Shown: piece after piece, positions 32,429 through 41,572 of the stretch
Layout: each line of letters opens with the position of its first letter
Position numbering within the stretch: position 1 is the first letter of the stretch
Origin: a halophilic archaeon
GTDB lineage: Archaea; Halobacteriota; Halobacteria; Halobacteriales; Haladaptataceae
Assembly (NCBI GenBank): GCA_003298465.1
Contig: QNGA01000001.1
Span: forward strand, 1,054,001-1,118,000
DNA: 64,000 nt
Direction: 5' to 3'
The notes under the pieces: generated by a model
The model's input: the letters and a program-made list of their open reading frames with translations, nothing else
What the model was told of the DNA's origin: nothing
Databases searched by the model: none
Program-made: the position numbers and the translations under genes

Positions 32429-32497
32429 TCGGTCGTTCCCGTTCGCTCCCTCGCCGGGGCTCGGTCGCTCACCTCCCACTCCCTGGTTCGAACCGCC
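32415..32497. repeat. Long inverted repeat 2 downstream of tRNA-Val
   Basis: GGCGGATTCGAACC (32415-32428) pairs with GGTTCGAACCGCC (32485-32497), again with a single extra A. Same architecture as inverted repeat 1. Confidence 0.7.
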
Positions 32498-32533
32498 GAG
32501 ACCATCCGCTCCTCACGTCCGTTCGTCGCAGGA

Positions 32534-32608
32534 TGGGTCGGGGCGGATTCGAACCGCCGACCTGCTCCGTGTGAAGGAGCTGTCATAACCGGACTAGACT
32601 ACCGACCC
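32534..32608 (-). tRNA. tRNA-Val (anticodon CAC)
   Basis: Read on the minus strand: acceptor GGGTCGG pairs with CCGACCC; D arm GTC...GAC with loop AGTCCGGTTA; anticodon stem GCTCC/GGAGC with loop TTCACAC, giving anticodon CAC (decodes GUG); variable loop AGGTC; T arm GGCGG-TTCGAAT-CCGCC; discriminator A. No intron. The 3' CCA is not encoded. On its 5' side CCTTAAGTC (near 32640) is a probable promoter box. Confidence 0.95.
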
Positions 32609-32702
32609 GGGCGTGTCAGGCTACCCCCTAGCCGGACTTAAGGCTTGCTTTCGAAAACCGCCAGCCACCACGCCCAAGCCGGCCGGGTCCGTCCCCCCGA
32701 GC

Positions 32703-34019
32703 GTGACCGAACCGACCGTCGTGAACGTCGCGGAACAGGCCCCCGCCGTCGCGGACGGCGAACGCCCGCTGGACGAGTTCCTCCTCGCCAACGCGAGCGC
32801 GCGGACGAAGTTCGTCCTCCCCGAGGGACGCTACCGCCTCGACGGTCGCGTCGACCTGAACGACGTCGAGTCCGTCGCGGTCGTGGGCGACCCCCACGCC
32901 ACGCTGGTCGTCGCGGACCCCGACCAGCAGTACGGCCTCGACCTCGGCGGCGGGTGGGGCGCGACGCCCGAGGAGTCCGCCGACCGCGTCCACGTCCGGA
33001 ACCTCACCTTCGACCTGACGGCGGACGGCGTGGGCGCGCAGGCCGTCTCGGCGCGCGCCGCCCGCGACCTCCGCATCGAGGACGTGACCGTGCGCGGCGA
33101 GTGCGCGTCGGCGGGCAAGAAGGCCCTCGGCGCTATCTACGCCGCGGTCACGCACCCCGCCGGCGAGGGCGTCGTGAACGTGTCCCTGCCCGACGGCTGT
33201 GCGTTCCGGCCGGACGCCCATCCCGACGAGTCGCCGGTCGAGTCCCAGACGAGCCACCCGATCGGCATCAGCGTCACGGACGACCACCGCGGTCGCCTCG
33301 TCTTCCGCGACTGCCACGTCGAGGGCTGGGTGAACAACGGCGGCTATCTCGCGGGCGGGGAGGGACCGTGCGTCGTCGAGGGCGGCCGCTGGAAGAACAA
33401 CGGCAACGCGGACCTCAGGCTGGGCGACGGCGACGTCGCCCGCGGGGTCTCGGTGGTCCACGACGACGCCAGCGAGGCGGGGTACACCGGCTGTGGCCTC
33501 TGGCTCCAGGAGGGGGACGTCCGCGTCGAGGGCGGCGAACTCCGACTGCCGGACTGCGACAACGACGGCCTGCGCGTCTCCTGTGCCGAGGCCCGGGTGG
33601 AGGGTCTCGACATCGACTGCGACTCCTCCGCGCGCGTCCTCAAGATAAACGACGGGGACGGGAGCGTCCTGCTCGAAGACGTCCGCCTCGACGACTGCGG
33701 TGACGGTTCCAAACACGCCTACGCCGGCGAGGTGTGGCGCTCGTCGACCGCCATCCGGGACTGTCGACTGGCGTTCCACTCGGAGGGCCGCAACGGTCTG
33801 AACCTGCTCGCGGACGGCATCCTGCTCGACGGCGTCACCGCCACCCACGACGGCGGCGACGGCGACGGCGGAACCACGCTACTCGTCAAGAGCGACGTCG
33901 AGATTCGGAACTCGACGCTGCGCGGCCGCGTCGACGTGGACCGCAAGCGCGGCGGGGCGCTACGGCTCCAGAATGTCGACCTGCAGAACTGCGAGTGCGT
34001 CGGGTTCGACCCCGACTAG
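32703..34019 (+). CDS. Right-handed beta-helix repeat protein
   Basis: A 438-residue protein. From residue ~50 on, sequence falls into repeating strands of the parallel beta-helix type (VHVRNLTFDLTADG, LRIEDVTVRGEC, RLVFRDCHVEGWVNNGG, VRVEGGELRLPDCDNDGLRV, VLLEDVRLDDCGDGS, VEIRNSTLRGRV), as in pectate-lyase-fold proteins. No signal peptide is visible, so it is probably cytosolic or released otherwise. GTG at 32703 (MTEPTVVNVAEQ) is the likely start; frames starting at 32613 would begin inside the tRNA promoter. Its TAG shares CTAG with the stop of the opposite-strand gene. Confidence 0.8.
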   Translation: MTEPTVVNVAEQAPAVADGERPLDEFLLANASARTKFVLPEGRYRLDGRVDLNDVESVAVVGDPHATLVVADPDQQYGLDLGGGWGATPEESADRVHVRNLTFDLTADGVGAQAVSARAARDLRIEDVTVRGECASAGKKALGAIYAAVTHPAGEGVVNVSLPDGCAFRPDAHPDESPVESQTSHPIGISVTDDHRGRLVFRDCHVEGWVNNGGYLAGGEGPCVVEGGRWKNNGNADLRLGDGDVARGVSVVHDDASEAGYTGCGLWLQEGDVRVEGGELRLPDCDNDGLRVSCAEARVEGLDIDCDSSARVLKINDGDGSVLLEDVRLDDCGDGSKHAYAGEVWRSSTAIRDCRLAFHSEGRNGLNLLADGILLDGVTATHDGGDGDGGTTLLVKSDVEIRNSTLRGRVDVDRKRGGALRLQNVDLQNCECVGFDPD

Positions 34020-34258
34020 CTCTCGATTCGCTCGCGAGCGTCGCGGACCGCGCCTTTCGCGCGGCGCTGGGCCTTCCGCTCGACCTCGCGGACGTTCTCC
34101 CTGACTCGCTCGCTCCGGCTCGGTTCCGGTTCGACGTCGCGGCCGGTCCACGCCCGCACTCGTCGCTCGACGGGTGCCAGTTCCTCGCGGAGTCCAGCGC
34201 CGAGATGCGTCCCGGCGCGTCGCATGTAGTACCAGGCGTCTTCGAAGTGTTTGTTCAT
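34016..34258 (-). CDS. Small haloarchaeal protein (DUF7553-like)
   Basis: An 80-residue basic, helical protein: MNKHFEDAWYYMRRAGTHLG, REELAPVERRVRAWTG, then an Arg-rich helical tail. HFEDAxYYxxRA...REELxPVExRVR is the pattern I associate with DUF7553. A strong Shine-Dalgarno-like GGAGGGG lies 6 bases before the ATG, unusual among the leaderless genes around it, and minus-strand AATATATTTG at about 34296-34305 is a TATA candidate. Convergent with the beta-helix gene. Confidence 0.7.
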   Translation of the reverse strand: MNKHFEDAWYYMRRAGTHLGAGLREELAPVERRVRAWTGRDVEPEPSRSERVRENVREVERKAQRRAKGAVRDARERIES

Positions 34259-34399
34259 TCTTTCCCCTCCATTGTGTTCTAACGTCGAGGACAAATATAT
34301 TCGTTGCGCCGACGGCGCGACCGCGGACGGTGACGCTTCGACGCGACCGCCGTTCGGAGTGTAAAGCGCTTTGAGGCTCCGTTCCTTGCCACTTGACAA

Positions 34400-35206
34400 A
34401 TGCGCGTCGAGCAGCTCGGTGACGGTCAGCCGGAAGTCGCGGTCGTCGCGGGCATTCACGGCGACGAGCCGTGCGGCCCGCGCGCGGTCGAACGTCTCCT
34501 CGAAGAGGACCCCGATGTCGAGCGCCCGGTGAAACTCGTCGTCGCCAACGAACGGGCGCTGGAGCGCGGCGTCCGCTACGTCAACGAGGACCTGAACAGG
34601 GCGTTCCCCGGCGACCCGCACGGGGAGAACTACGAGCAGCGCATCGCTCACGACCTGTTCGCGGAGTTGCGCGACTGCACGACGCTCTCGTTGCACTCCA
34701 CGCAGTCGTACGCCGAACCGTTCGCGCTCGTCGACAGGGTGGACGCCGTCGCGCGCTCCATCTGCCCCTACCTGCCGATTACCGAGGTCGTCGAGACGGG
34801 CGAGTTCGCGAACGGTCGGCTCATCGCCCAGCCACACACCATCGAGGTCGAGTGCGGCCTGCAGGGAACGGACGCGGCGGCCGAGAACGCCTACCACCTC
34901 GTCCGCGGGTTCCTCGCGGCGACCGGCGTCCGCCCGACGGACGAGGGCGACGACCCCATCGACGCCGGGGCGCGCGGCGAGGTCGAGGTGTATCGGCTCC
35001 GGAAGCCGGTGCCGAAGAACGGTGCGTCGAAGTACGAGGTCCTCGTCGAGAACTTCGAAGACGTGGTCGCCGGCGAACCGTTCGCCGTCGCCGACGACGA
35101 GCGGCTCATGGCCGAGGAGCCGTTCGTCCCCATCCTCATGTCGGCCTACGGGTACGAGGACGTGTTCGGGTACACCGGCGAACGCGTCGGCACGCTCGGG
35201 GACTGA
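34400..35206 (+). CDS. Succinylglutamate desuccinylase/aspartoacylase (M14-like) protein
   Basis: A 268-residue zinc-dependent deacylase/carboxypeptidase fold. Zinc ligands His and Glu are in AGIHGDEPCG (residues 18-27), the conserved Arg in NEDLNRAFPG (~67-76), and the third zinc ligand His in LSLHSTQSY (~100). A late Glu in TIEVECGLQG is the probable general base. It removes an acyl group from an amino acid or peptide; substrate unknown. Cytosolic. Confidence 0.9.
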   Translation: MRVEQLGDGQPEVAVVAGIHGDEPCGPRAVERLLEEDPDVERPVKLVVANERALERGVRYVNEDLNRAFPGDPHGENYEQRIAHDLFAELRDCTTLSLHSTQSYAEPFALVDRVDAVARSICPYLPITEVVETGEFANGRLIAQPHTIEVECGLQGTDAAAENAYHLVRGFLAATGVRPTDEGDDPIDAGARGEVEVYRLRKPVPKNGASKYEVLVENFEDVVAGEPFAVADDERLMAEEPFVPILMSAYGYEDVFGYTGERVGTLGD

Positions 35207-35224
35207 CGCCCCTGGCGAGCGGCC

Positions 35225-37453
35225 CTAGCTCGTCCGCGACCGGCCCCGGACGAGGTCGTTCACCAGCGACACCGCCTCGTCGGCCTGCTCGCGGCTCACC
35301 TCGCCGGCGTAGCGCGCCCGCTCGTACAGCGTCCCGACCCGGTGGGCGCGGTCGTCGACGCCGACGTGCGAGAGCGCTTCGAGGTACTCCCGGGGCGTCT
35401 CGCCCGGTCGCCGGGCGCGGTGCTGGCCGGCCAGGTAGCGTTCCAGCCGTTCGAACGCCCGTTCGACGTCCGCCTCGGGGTCCTTGCGCGGCTGCCAGCG
35501 CATCCACGCGGCGCGGTAGGCGCGCTCGAACGTTCCGGTTCGCCGCGCCGCGACGAGCAAACCGAACAGCGCCAGTCCGCCGTAGAGCAACTGCTCCGTC
35601 GACGGCGGCGATATCGGGATTCCGCCGCCCTCGTCGGACGTCGTCGTGGCGCTCGTCGCCGTCGTGGCGTTCGTCGTTCCGGGGTCGACGATGTCGTTCG
35701 GCTGGTTCGGGTCTACCCTCGGGTCACCGACGCTGCCGCCCGTGGTGCCGTTCTCGCTCGGCGTCGTCGTCGTCGACGAGGACGGCGTGGTGCTCGTCGG
35801 CTCCGGCGTCCACGTTCCGTTCTCGCTACCGGCGGTGTCGACGCCGCTCACGCCGTCCTCGCGCGCGGTCTCGACTCGCTGTTGTTCGGCGCCACGGCGG
35901 GGCTCGCCGGGCGTCGGGTCGAAGCGCACCCAGCCGACGTCCGGGAAGTACACCTCGACCCACGCGTGCGAGTCGACGCCCCGGACGACCCACTCGTCCT
36001 CGCTGACCCGCTGGCCGGCGGTGTAGCCGGTGACGAACCGGGCCGGGACGCCCTGCGAGCGGAGCATGACGACCATCGAGGTGGCGTAGTAGACGCAGTA
36101 GCCCTTCTCCATCTCGAAGACGAAATCGTCCGCGACGCTCCCCGAGGGCTTGTCGACCTCGAGCGAGTACTCCTTGTTGCGTTCGAGCCACCGCTCGACG
36201 GCGACCGCCTTCTCGTACGGGTTCTCCGCCTCGCTGGTGACGGCGGCCGCCTTCCGCTTCACCCGGTCGGACGTGCTGGCTGGCAACTGGGTGTACCGCG
36301 ATTCCAGACCGTCGGGGTAGTTCGTGTCCGCGTTGCGGAGCTTCCGGGGGGTCGTCGCCGGCACGCGGCTGACGACGCTGTACGACTCGTTTTTCCCCAG
36401 CGAGCGCTGGGGGACGAGACCGCCGGTGCTGCTGAGTGCGACGTTGCCCTTCGCGTCGCCGACGACGCGCACCGGCTTCCAGGCGGCGGGCATCGCCTTC
36501 ATCGCGTCCCGCCGTACGGTTATCGTCTGGCGAAGCCGGTAGTCCTGGCCGGGCGGTGACGACCGCGACCGGTAGTCGCGGTTCCCCCCGGTCCTGACCC
36601 AGTCGCTGCCAGTGTACCGGTCGTACGCGCCGACGCGCCAGTAACTGGGCCGGTTCGCGTTCACGACGAACTGCACCTTCGGCGAGAGGTCGATGCTTCC
36701 CTGGACGGCGACTCGGCGTTCGTTGCTGACGAGTCCGCCGGTGACGGTGCCGCCGGACCCACCGCTGGGGAGGATGGGACTGGCCCGGCCGCCGGGGACG
36801 AGGCTCACCGTCGTCGACAGCAGGATCATCAGTACCATCGCGACCGCGAGCACGTCGAGCTGGGCGACCGTGCCGCCGTAGCGCGCCATCGTCCCGAACG
36901 CGACGACCCCGAGCGCGCCGAGCACGCCCACCAGCGTGGCGAACGAGCCGACGTCGCCCGTGAGCACGAAGAATCCGAGCGCGAGACCGCCGGTCGCCGC
37001 AGCGAGCCCGTACTGTCGCCGGAAGACCAGGTACCACGGAACGAACACGGTCGCGGGCGCGACGCCGAGCGCCCACGTCCCGACGCCGCGCATCTGGAGC
37101 ACCGAGAGTCCCGTCAGGAGCGCGACGTTGTCGGCGACGATGCGCCCGACCCGTGAGAACGCGAGGTACGCGCCCGGAACCGTGGTGTAGTAGCCGAACA
37201 GGCCGGCGACGAGCAGGCCGCCGCCGAGCACGAACGCCGTCCACGCGGGGAGTTTCCGCGCCAGCACCGCGCCGGCGACGAGCGCGCCGGCGACGAGCAG
37301 CACCAGGTCGCTCTTGCCCCCGACGACGTTCGTGACCCGGTAGAGCACGCTCAGGTACGACCAGATGAGGACGGCCGTCGCCGCGACCGCCAGCCAGTGG
37401 AACGGAACGGACGTCTCGCCCACGTCGAGGTGACCGTCGGTCGCCGTGCTCAT
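35225..37453 (-). CDS. Membrane transglutaminase-like protein (TgpA/DUF3488 type)
   Basis: A 742-residue protein. About eight hydrophobic segments cover residues 10-235; then an outside region with the transglutaminase/protease-like core: Cys in MEKGYCVYYATSM (~450), His in GVDSHAWVEVYFPDVGW (~495) and Asp in RFDPTPGEP (~510). A Thr/Ser-rich low-complexity stretch (~545-610) leads to another membrane segment (LLYGGLALFGLLVAA) and a cytosolic DUF4129-like tail (EDVERAFERLERYLAGQHR near 670). It forms an operon with DUF58 and MoxR genes, the common bacterial/archaeal set. Confidence 0.92.
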   Translation of the reverse strand: MSTATDGHLDVGETSVPFHWLAVAATAVLIWSYLSVLYRVTNVVGGKSDLVLLVAGALVAGAVLARKLPAWTAFVLGGGLLVAGLFGYYTTVPGAYLAFSRVGRIVADNVALLTGLSVLQMRGVGTWALGVAPATVFVPWYLVFRRQYGLAAATGGLALGFFVLTGDVGSFATLVGVLGALGVVAFGTMARYGGTVAQLDVLAVAMVLMILLSTTVSLVPGGRASPILPSGGSGGTVTGGLVSNERRVAVQGSIDLSPKVQFVVNANRPSYWRVGAYDRYTGSDWVRTGGNRDYRSRSSPPGQDYRLRQTITVRRDAMKAMPAAWKPVRVVGDAKGNVALSSTGGLVPQRSLGKNESYSVVSRVPATTPRKLRNADTNYPDGLESRYTQLPASTSDRVKRKAAAVTSEAENPYEKAVAVERWLERNKEYSLEVDKPSGSVADDFVFEMEKGYCVYYATSMVVMLRSQGVPARFVTGYTAGQRVSEDEWVVRGVDSHAWVEVYFPDVGWVRFDPTPGEPRRGAEQQRVETAREDGVSGVDTAGSENGTWTPEPTSTTPSSSTTTTPSENGTTGGSVGDPRVDPNQPNDIVDPGTTNATTATSATTTSDEGGGIPISPPSTEQLLYGGLALFGLLVAARRTGTFERAYRAAWMRWQPRKDPEADVERAFERLERYLAGQHRARRPGETPREYLEALSHVGVDDRAHRVGTLYERARYAGEVSREQADEAVSLVNDLVRGRSRTS

Positions 37454-38589
37454 CGTGGACCACCTCCGTCGTTCCGTTCTTCGCCGGGACGCGGTTCTCG
37501 CTCGCTCCGGCCCGCATCTCCGCCGTCCGGAGCGGCGGGGTGGGACCCGCGGTCGGTCTGCGGTTCCGGCTCGCCGACCCGGCGGACGGTCCGTCGCGAC
37601 TCCGCCTCGTCGGGCGACGCTTCGCCCGCGGCGAACTCCTCGAACGTCGTCACGCGGTCGCCGACCCGAATCTCGACGGTGGAGCCGTCGGCGAGGCCCC
37701 GGACGACGACGTCCGCTCGGTCGCGCGCCTCCGCCGGGACACTCCCGGTTTCCATGTGCGCGAGCAGGGTGAGCAGGCGCGTGTCCTGGGACTCGTCGCT
37801 CGCGGGGTCGACCCGGCCGTCGGGGGTCGACAGGCCGACCGCGAATCCGGCGTCGACGAACCCGACGGCGACGCTCGCCGCGGCGTCGGCGACGTCGTCG
37901 ACCCGACCGCCGTCGGCCTCCGCGACCACCTCGACCTGGGCGCGGTCGTCCTCGGACCGGAACTCGCGGACGAGCAGGTCCTCGTCCGGCCGTTTCGCGC
38001 TCGACTTCCAGTGGACGTCCCGGAGCGGGTCCCCGCGCCGGTACGCGCGCAACTGGTCGAACTCGCGGTCGTCGGGGACCGCCGACTCCTCGCGGAGCGC
38101 GGAGACGGCCGTCGGCGTCGACACCTCCCGGACGGTCGGGAACACGAGCACCGTCTCCCGTATCCGGTGCGTGAACTCGCGGCGGAACAGGCCGAACACG
38201 TCCGTCGCGACGACGCGGACGGGACCGACCCGTCGCTCGCCGCGCTCGGCGAGTTCGACCTCGAACTCGACCGTCGTCTCGCCGACGTTCGTCTCGACGG
38301 TCTCGTCGGCGACGAGGCCGTCGTCCGTCTCCAGCGTGACACTGGCGGCGAACGGGTTCGCGGCGGAGAACTCCAGCGCGACCGTCGCCGTCTCGCCCCG
38401 GAACCCGTGGGTCGGGACCGTCGTCGTCAGGTCCGGATGGTCGGTGCGTTTCACCTGGACGAACCCCACCGCGAGCGCCACGACGACGGGTCCGACGACG
38501 GCGTTGAGCGACCGCGCGCCGAACGAAACCGCCATCGCTACCGAGAACACCGCGACGCCGAGGAGGGCGAATCCGCGTCGCGTCAGCAT
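37450..38589 (-). CDS. DUF58 domain-containing protein
   Basis: A 379-residue protein with two N-terminal hydrophobic segments (~5-42) and the DUF58 signature YRRGDPLRDVHWKSSAKRPD near 190-210. The part beyond ~230 resembles a von Willebrand A fold with an altered metal site. It partners MoxR ATPases; exact role unclear. Overlaps the transglutaminase start by four bases and follows the moxR gene by one base. Confidence 0.92.
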   Translation of the reverse strand: MLTRRGFALLGVAVFSVAMAVSFGARSLNAVVGPVVVALAVGFVQVKRTDHPDLTTTVPTHGFRGETATVALEFSAANPFAASVTLETDDGLVADETVETNVGETTVEFEVELAERGERRVGPVRVVATDVFGLFRREFTHRIRETVLVFPTVREVSTPTAVSALREESAVPDDREFDQLRAYRRGDPLRDVHWKSSAKRPDEDLLVREFRSEDDRAQVEVVAEADGGRVDDVADAAASVAVGFVDAGFAVGLSTPDGRVDPASDESQDTRLLTLLAHMETGSVPAEARDRADVVVRGLADGSTVEIRVGDRVTTFEEFAAGEASPDEAESRRTVRRVGEPEPQTDRGSHPAAPDGGDAGRSEREPRPGEERNDGGGPR

Positions 38590-38590
38590 C

Positions 38591-39589
38591 TCACTCCACC
38601 GGAACGCCGTCCAGGGCGTTCTCGACGACGGTGCGGCCGTGCTCGCCGCCCATCGCGCCGGACTCGCTGCGCACCCGGTGGGAGAGCACGGTCGGGGCCT
38701 CCGCCTTCACGTCGTCGGGGACGACGTACTCGCGGCCGCGAAGCACCGCTCGGGCCTGGGCCGCCCTGAGAACGGCGATGGAACCGCGGGGACTGACGCC
38801 GAGGCGACTGTGGTCGCGGGTGTAGTTCGCCAGTCGCGTGACGTAGTCCCGGACCGGCTTCTCCACCGTCACGTTCGCGACGGTCGCCTGCGCGCGACGC
38901 ACGTCCCGCACGTTAGCGACCGGGTCGAGGCTCTGGATGGGGTGCTCGCCGACCATCCGGCGGAGCACCTCCGACTCGTCGTCGGGACTGGGGTAGCCCA
39001 GCGAGAGCTTCTTCATGAAGCGGTCGATCTCGGCGACGGGCAGTTCGTATGTGCGGTCCTGTTCGACGGCGTTCTGCGTGGCGACGACGGTGAACGGTTT
39101 CGGCACCTCGTGGGTCTGGCCGTCGATGGTGACCTGCTCTTCCTCCATCGCCTCCAGCAGGGACGACTGGGTCTTCGGCGGTGCGCGATTTATCTCGTCG
39201 GCGAGGACGACGTTCCCGAACACGGGTCCGGGCTGGAACTCGAACTCGCGGGTCTTCTGGTTGAAGACGTTCACGCCGGTCACGTCGGAGGGTAACAGGT
39301 CGGGCGTGAACTGGACGCGATTGAACGAACAGTCGATAGAGCAGGCGAGCGTCCGGGCGAGCATCGTCTTCCCGACGCCCGGAACGTCCTCGAAGAGGAG
39401 GTGGCCCTGCGCGAGCAGCGCCGTCAGCACCTGTTCGGCGACGTCGTGCTGGCCGACGATGACCTGCTCGATGTTGTCGATGACGCGATCGGCCAGGTCC
39501 GCTGCGTCCTCGACCGAGAGCGGGTCGGCGTGCTCGTCCGGCGGTCGTTCCATCGATGTCGGCTTCGGGTCAGTGTTTGCTTCCGTCAT
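38591..39589 (-). CDS. MoxR family AAA+ ATPase
   Basis: A 332-residue ATPase. Walker A EDVPGVGKTMLAR (~68-80), Walker B VVLADEINRAPPKTQ (~128-142), sensor 1 FTVVATQNAVEQ, and the C-terminal lid with DHSRLGVSPRGSIAVLRAA. Chaperone-like; likely folds or matures the DUF58/transglutaminase system at the membrane. First gene of the three-gene operon. A TTTGTAAC region about 150 bases upstream (39723-39730) is a weak promoter candidate, so the start could also be MERPPDEHADP (39553). Confidence 0.94.
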   Translation of the reverse strand: MTEANTDPKPTSMERPPDEHADPLSVEDAADLADRVIDNIEQVIVGQHDVAEQVLTALLAQGHLLFEDVPGVGKTMLARTLACSIDCSFNRVQFTPDLLPSDVTGVNVFNQKTREFEFQPGPVFGNVVLADEINRAPPKTQSSLLEAMEEEQVTIDGQTHEVPKPFTVVATQNAVEQDRTYELPVAEIDRFMKKLSLGYPSPDDESEVLRRMVGEHPIQSLDPVANVRDVRRAQATVANVTVEKPVRDYVTRLANYTRDHSRLGVSPRGSIAVLRAAQARAVLRGREYVVPDDVKAEAPTVLSHRVRSESGAMGGEHGRTVVENALDGVPVE

Positions 39590-39861
39590 ACTCTGGGGAG
39601 CGCGTCGGGACGACGCTGGACGAAGACGGGCGGCATCCGAACCCGTGCGACCGGAATGCCCGTTTCAGCGACCAGTCCGTCGCGGGCGTCTACCTCGTTA
39701 CTCGTACCTATGCGCACGTACCTTTGTAACTTTTGTCACTAATGGGACGGGTGTTTTTGCCTCTCATTGATCGGAAACGAACCGGCGGCGCGGTCGGGGA
39801 CGGCGGGCACGCGTTCGCCCGCGTCGAACGCTCTCGTCGGGAATCGGACTCCCGTGGCGAC
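39590..39861. other. Intergenic, ~270 bases
   Basis: Contains the AT-rich segment ACCTTTGTAACTTTTGTCAC (39719-39738), the likely promoter of the moxR operon (minus strand). No coding signal I trust. Confidence 0.4.
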
Positions 39862-40311
39862 TCACTCGTCGCTCGGCGCGAACTCGACGAGCGTCAGGTC
39901 GCGGTCGAGCATGCAGTAGTCGTGCGGCGGGTCGCCGACGACCTCGCTGATGCGGTACTCCTCGTCGAACTCCGCGCCCGCCGGCTCGCAGAACTCGTGG
40001 CTCGGACAGCCGGTGTGCGGACAGCTCCCTTCGAGCTTCGCCTTGCTGCCGGCGTAGGCGTTCCGGGCGGCGACGTTCGCCCGCACGCTCGCGGGTTCGA
40101 CTTCGACCGCCGTGACGCCGTCGTCGTGGACGCCGCAGGGGAGGGTCTGGGCACCGTCCCGGACGTCCGTGACGCGATACTTCACCCCCTCGGTGAGATT
40201 GAGACACTGGTCGCGGTAGGGACAGCCCTCGCAGGCGCTCGCCTCGCCCTGGTAGACGAACTCCCGACCCGCTTCGGCGAGGCGGGTCCCGACGAGCGTG
40301 ATGGTCGACAT
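39862..40311 (-). CDS. UPF0179 family cysteine-rich protein
   Basis: A 149-residue archaeal protein. Cysteines in ACEGCPYRDQCLN (~27-37), TLPCGV (~59), SCPHTGCPSHEFCEP (~96-108) and DYCML (~132) suggest an Fe-S or zinc site. TRLAEAGREFVYQGEAS and LVEFAPSDE bracket the family domain. Function unknown; widely present in euryarchaea. Confidence 0.92.
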   Translation of the reverse strand: MSTITLVGTRLAEAGREFVYQGEASACEGCPYRDQCLNLTEGVKYRVTDVRDGAQTLPCGVHDDGVTAVEVEPASVRANVAARNAYAGSKAKLEGSCPHTGCPSHEFCEPAGAEFDEEYRISEVVGDPPHDYCMLDRDLTLVEFAPSDE

Positions 40312-40390
40312 GCCCGCCGGTAGGTGGCCACGCGGGTTAAGGCTCTCGCTCGCCCGCCCGCGCCGGCTTCCGCCAGGGGTGGCGTCGCGG

Positions 40391-40780
40391 TCAGCGCTCG
40401 GCGTCGCGGCCCGTCAGCTCGTCGAGGCGGTCGAGATACTCCTTCCGGGGGACCTGGTAGGCGTCGCGGTAGTCTATTTCGCCCGCCGCGAACTCGCCGG
40501 CCAGGTCGACCGCGCCGTCGACGGCCGCCTCGCGGGAGTCGAACCGTCGCGTGCCCGGCAGGGAGACCTCCGGTTCGAGGTAGAACGTGACGTACCACGC
40601 CTCGCCGGACCGCTCGCCCGGCGGCCGGTTCGGCGACCCCGGCGTGAGCGAGATGGTCGGCATGCACGGTGCGGGGAACGCCTGCGCGTCGAACACGTCC
40701 GGCCGGTACGCGAGGACGCACCGACCCTCGTGTTCGTCGTTCCAGACGGTCCACGACTCCGGGAGGTCCGACAGCGACAT
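40391..40780 (-). CDS. DUF5820-like haloarchaeal protein
   Basis: A 129-residue protein, MSLSDLPESWTVWNDE... with RCVLAYRPDVFDAQAFPAPC and EAWYVTFYLEPEVSLPGTRR, then EYLDRLDELTG. It matches what I know as DUF5820, restricted to haloarchaea. No catalytic motif. Divergent from the macro-domain gene. Confidence 0.75.
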   Translation of the reverse strand: MSLSDLPESWTVWNDEHEGRCVLAYRPDVFDAQAFPAPCMPTISLTPGSPNRPPGERSGEAWYVTFYLEPEVSLPGTRRFDSREAAVDGAVDLAGEFAAGEIDYRDAYQVPRKEYLDRLDELTGRDAER

Positions 40781-40927
40781 ACGCGAGCGTTGGCGGCGGA
40801 GGCGGGTAAGCCGTGCGGTCCCGGCGGAGTCCGTCGGTCGGCGCGCGGGTGCAGGACCCGGACGATGGGCGCGGCGACCGCCGGAGGGTCCCGCAGAACT
40901 TTGTCGAACGACCCCGAACTCGCGCAC

Positions 40928-41434
40928 ATGGAGTTCCGAGTCGTCCAGGGCGACATCGCGGAACAGAGCGCGGACGTGCTGGTGAACGCGGCAGGCACCA
41001 GCCTCCGGATGGGCAGCGGCGTCGCGGGCGCGCTCCGCCGGGCCGCGAACGGCCCCATAAACGACGAGGCGACCTCGAAGGGTCCCGTCGACCTCGGCGG
41101 CGTCGCGGTGACCGACGCGTACGACCTGGACGCCGACCACGTCGTCCACGCCGCGGCGATGCCCCACTACGGCGACGGCGAGGCGACCGCCGAGAGCGTC
41201 CGCGACGCGACGCACAACGCGCTCGAACGCGCCGACGACCTCGGTGCCGAGTCGATGGTGCTGCCGGCGCTCGGCTGCGGCGTCGCCGGCTTCGACCTCC
41301 GGGAGGGCGCACGCATCGTCTGCGAGACGATAGCGGGCTACGAGCCGTCGTCGCTGTCGGACGTGCGCTTCGTCGCCTACAGCGACGAGGAGTACGAGAC
41401 GATATCGCGGGTGGCGTCCGAGGTGCGGGCGTAG
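40928..41434 (+). CDS. Macro domain protein
   Basis: A 168-residue ADP-ribose-binding domain. MEFRVVQGDIAEQSADVLVN starts the fold; NAAGTSLRMGSGVAGALRRA holds the ADP-ribose loop; VLPALGCGVAGFDLREGA holds the second phosphate loop. Such proteins bind or remove ADP-ribose, O-acetyl-ADP-ribose or related nucleotides. Stand-alone. Start ATG 40928. Confidence 0.93.
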   Translation: MEFRVVQGDIAEQSADVLVNAAGTSLRMGSGVAGALRRAANGPINDEATSKGPVDLGGVAVTDAYDLDADHVVHAAAMPHYGDGEATAESVRDATHNALERADDLGAESMVLPALGCGVAGFDLREGARIVCETIAGYEPSSLSDVRFVAYSDEEYETISRVASEVRA

Positions 41435-41572
41435 CGCCAGGCGGCACGTGCGGTCCGCTGGGGGAGCGCCAACACGGTCGGCCCGACGCGCTGGCGGCGG
41501 GAGGCACGTGCGACTCCGACCGTCGGCGGCGACGTGACCGAAAAAATCGAGCGGAGCGCGGGGAATCGCGAC

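Noticed and set aside
32034..32588. Open frames on both strands over the tRNA-end repeats (products starting with MGRGGFE... and ending in ...RGSNPPRP...)
   Set aside because: They are translations of the tRNA 3' end and its copies; this type of frame is a known over-prediction beside tRNA genes.
32613..32702. Upstream start for the beta-helix protein
   Set aside because: It would begin five bases from the tRNA-Val gene and run through its promoter.
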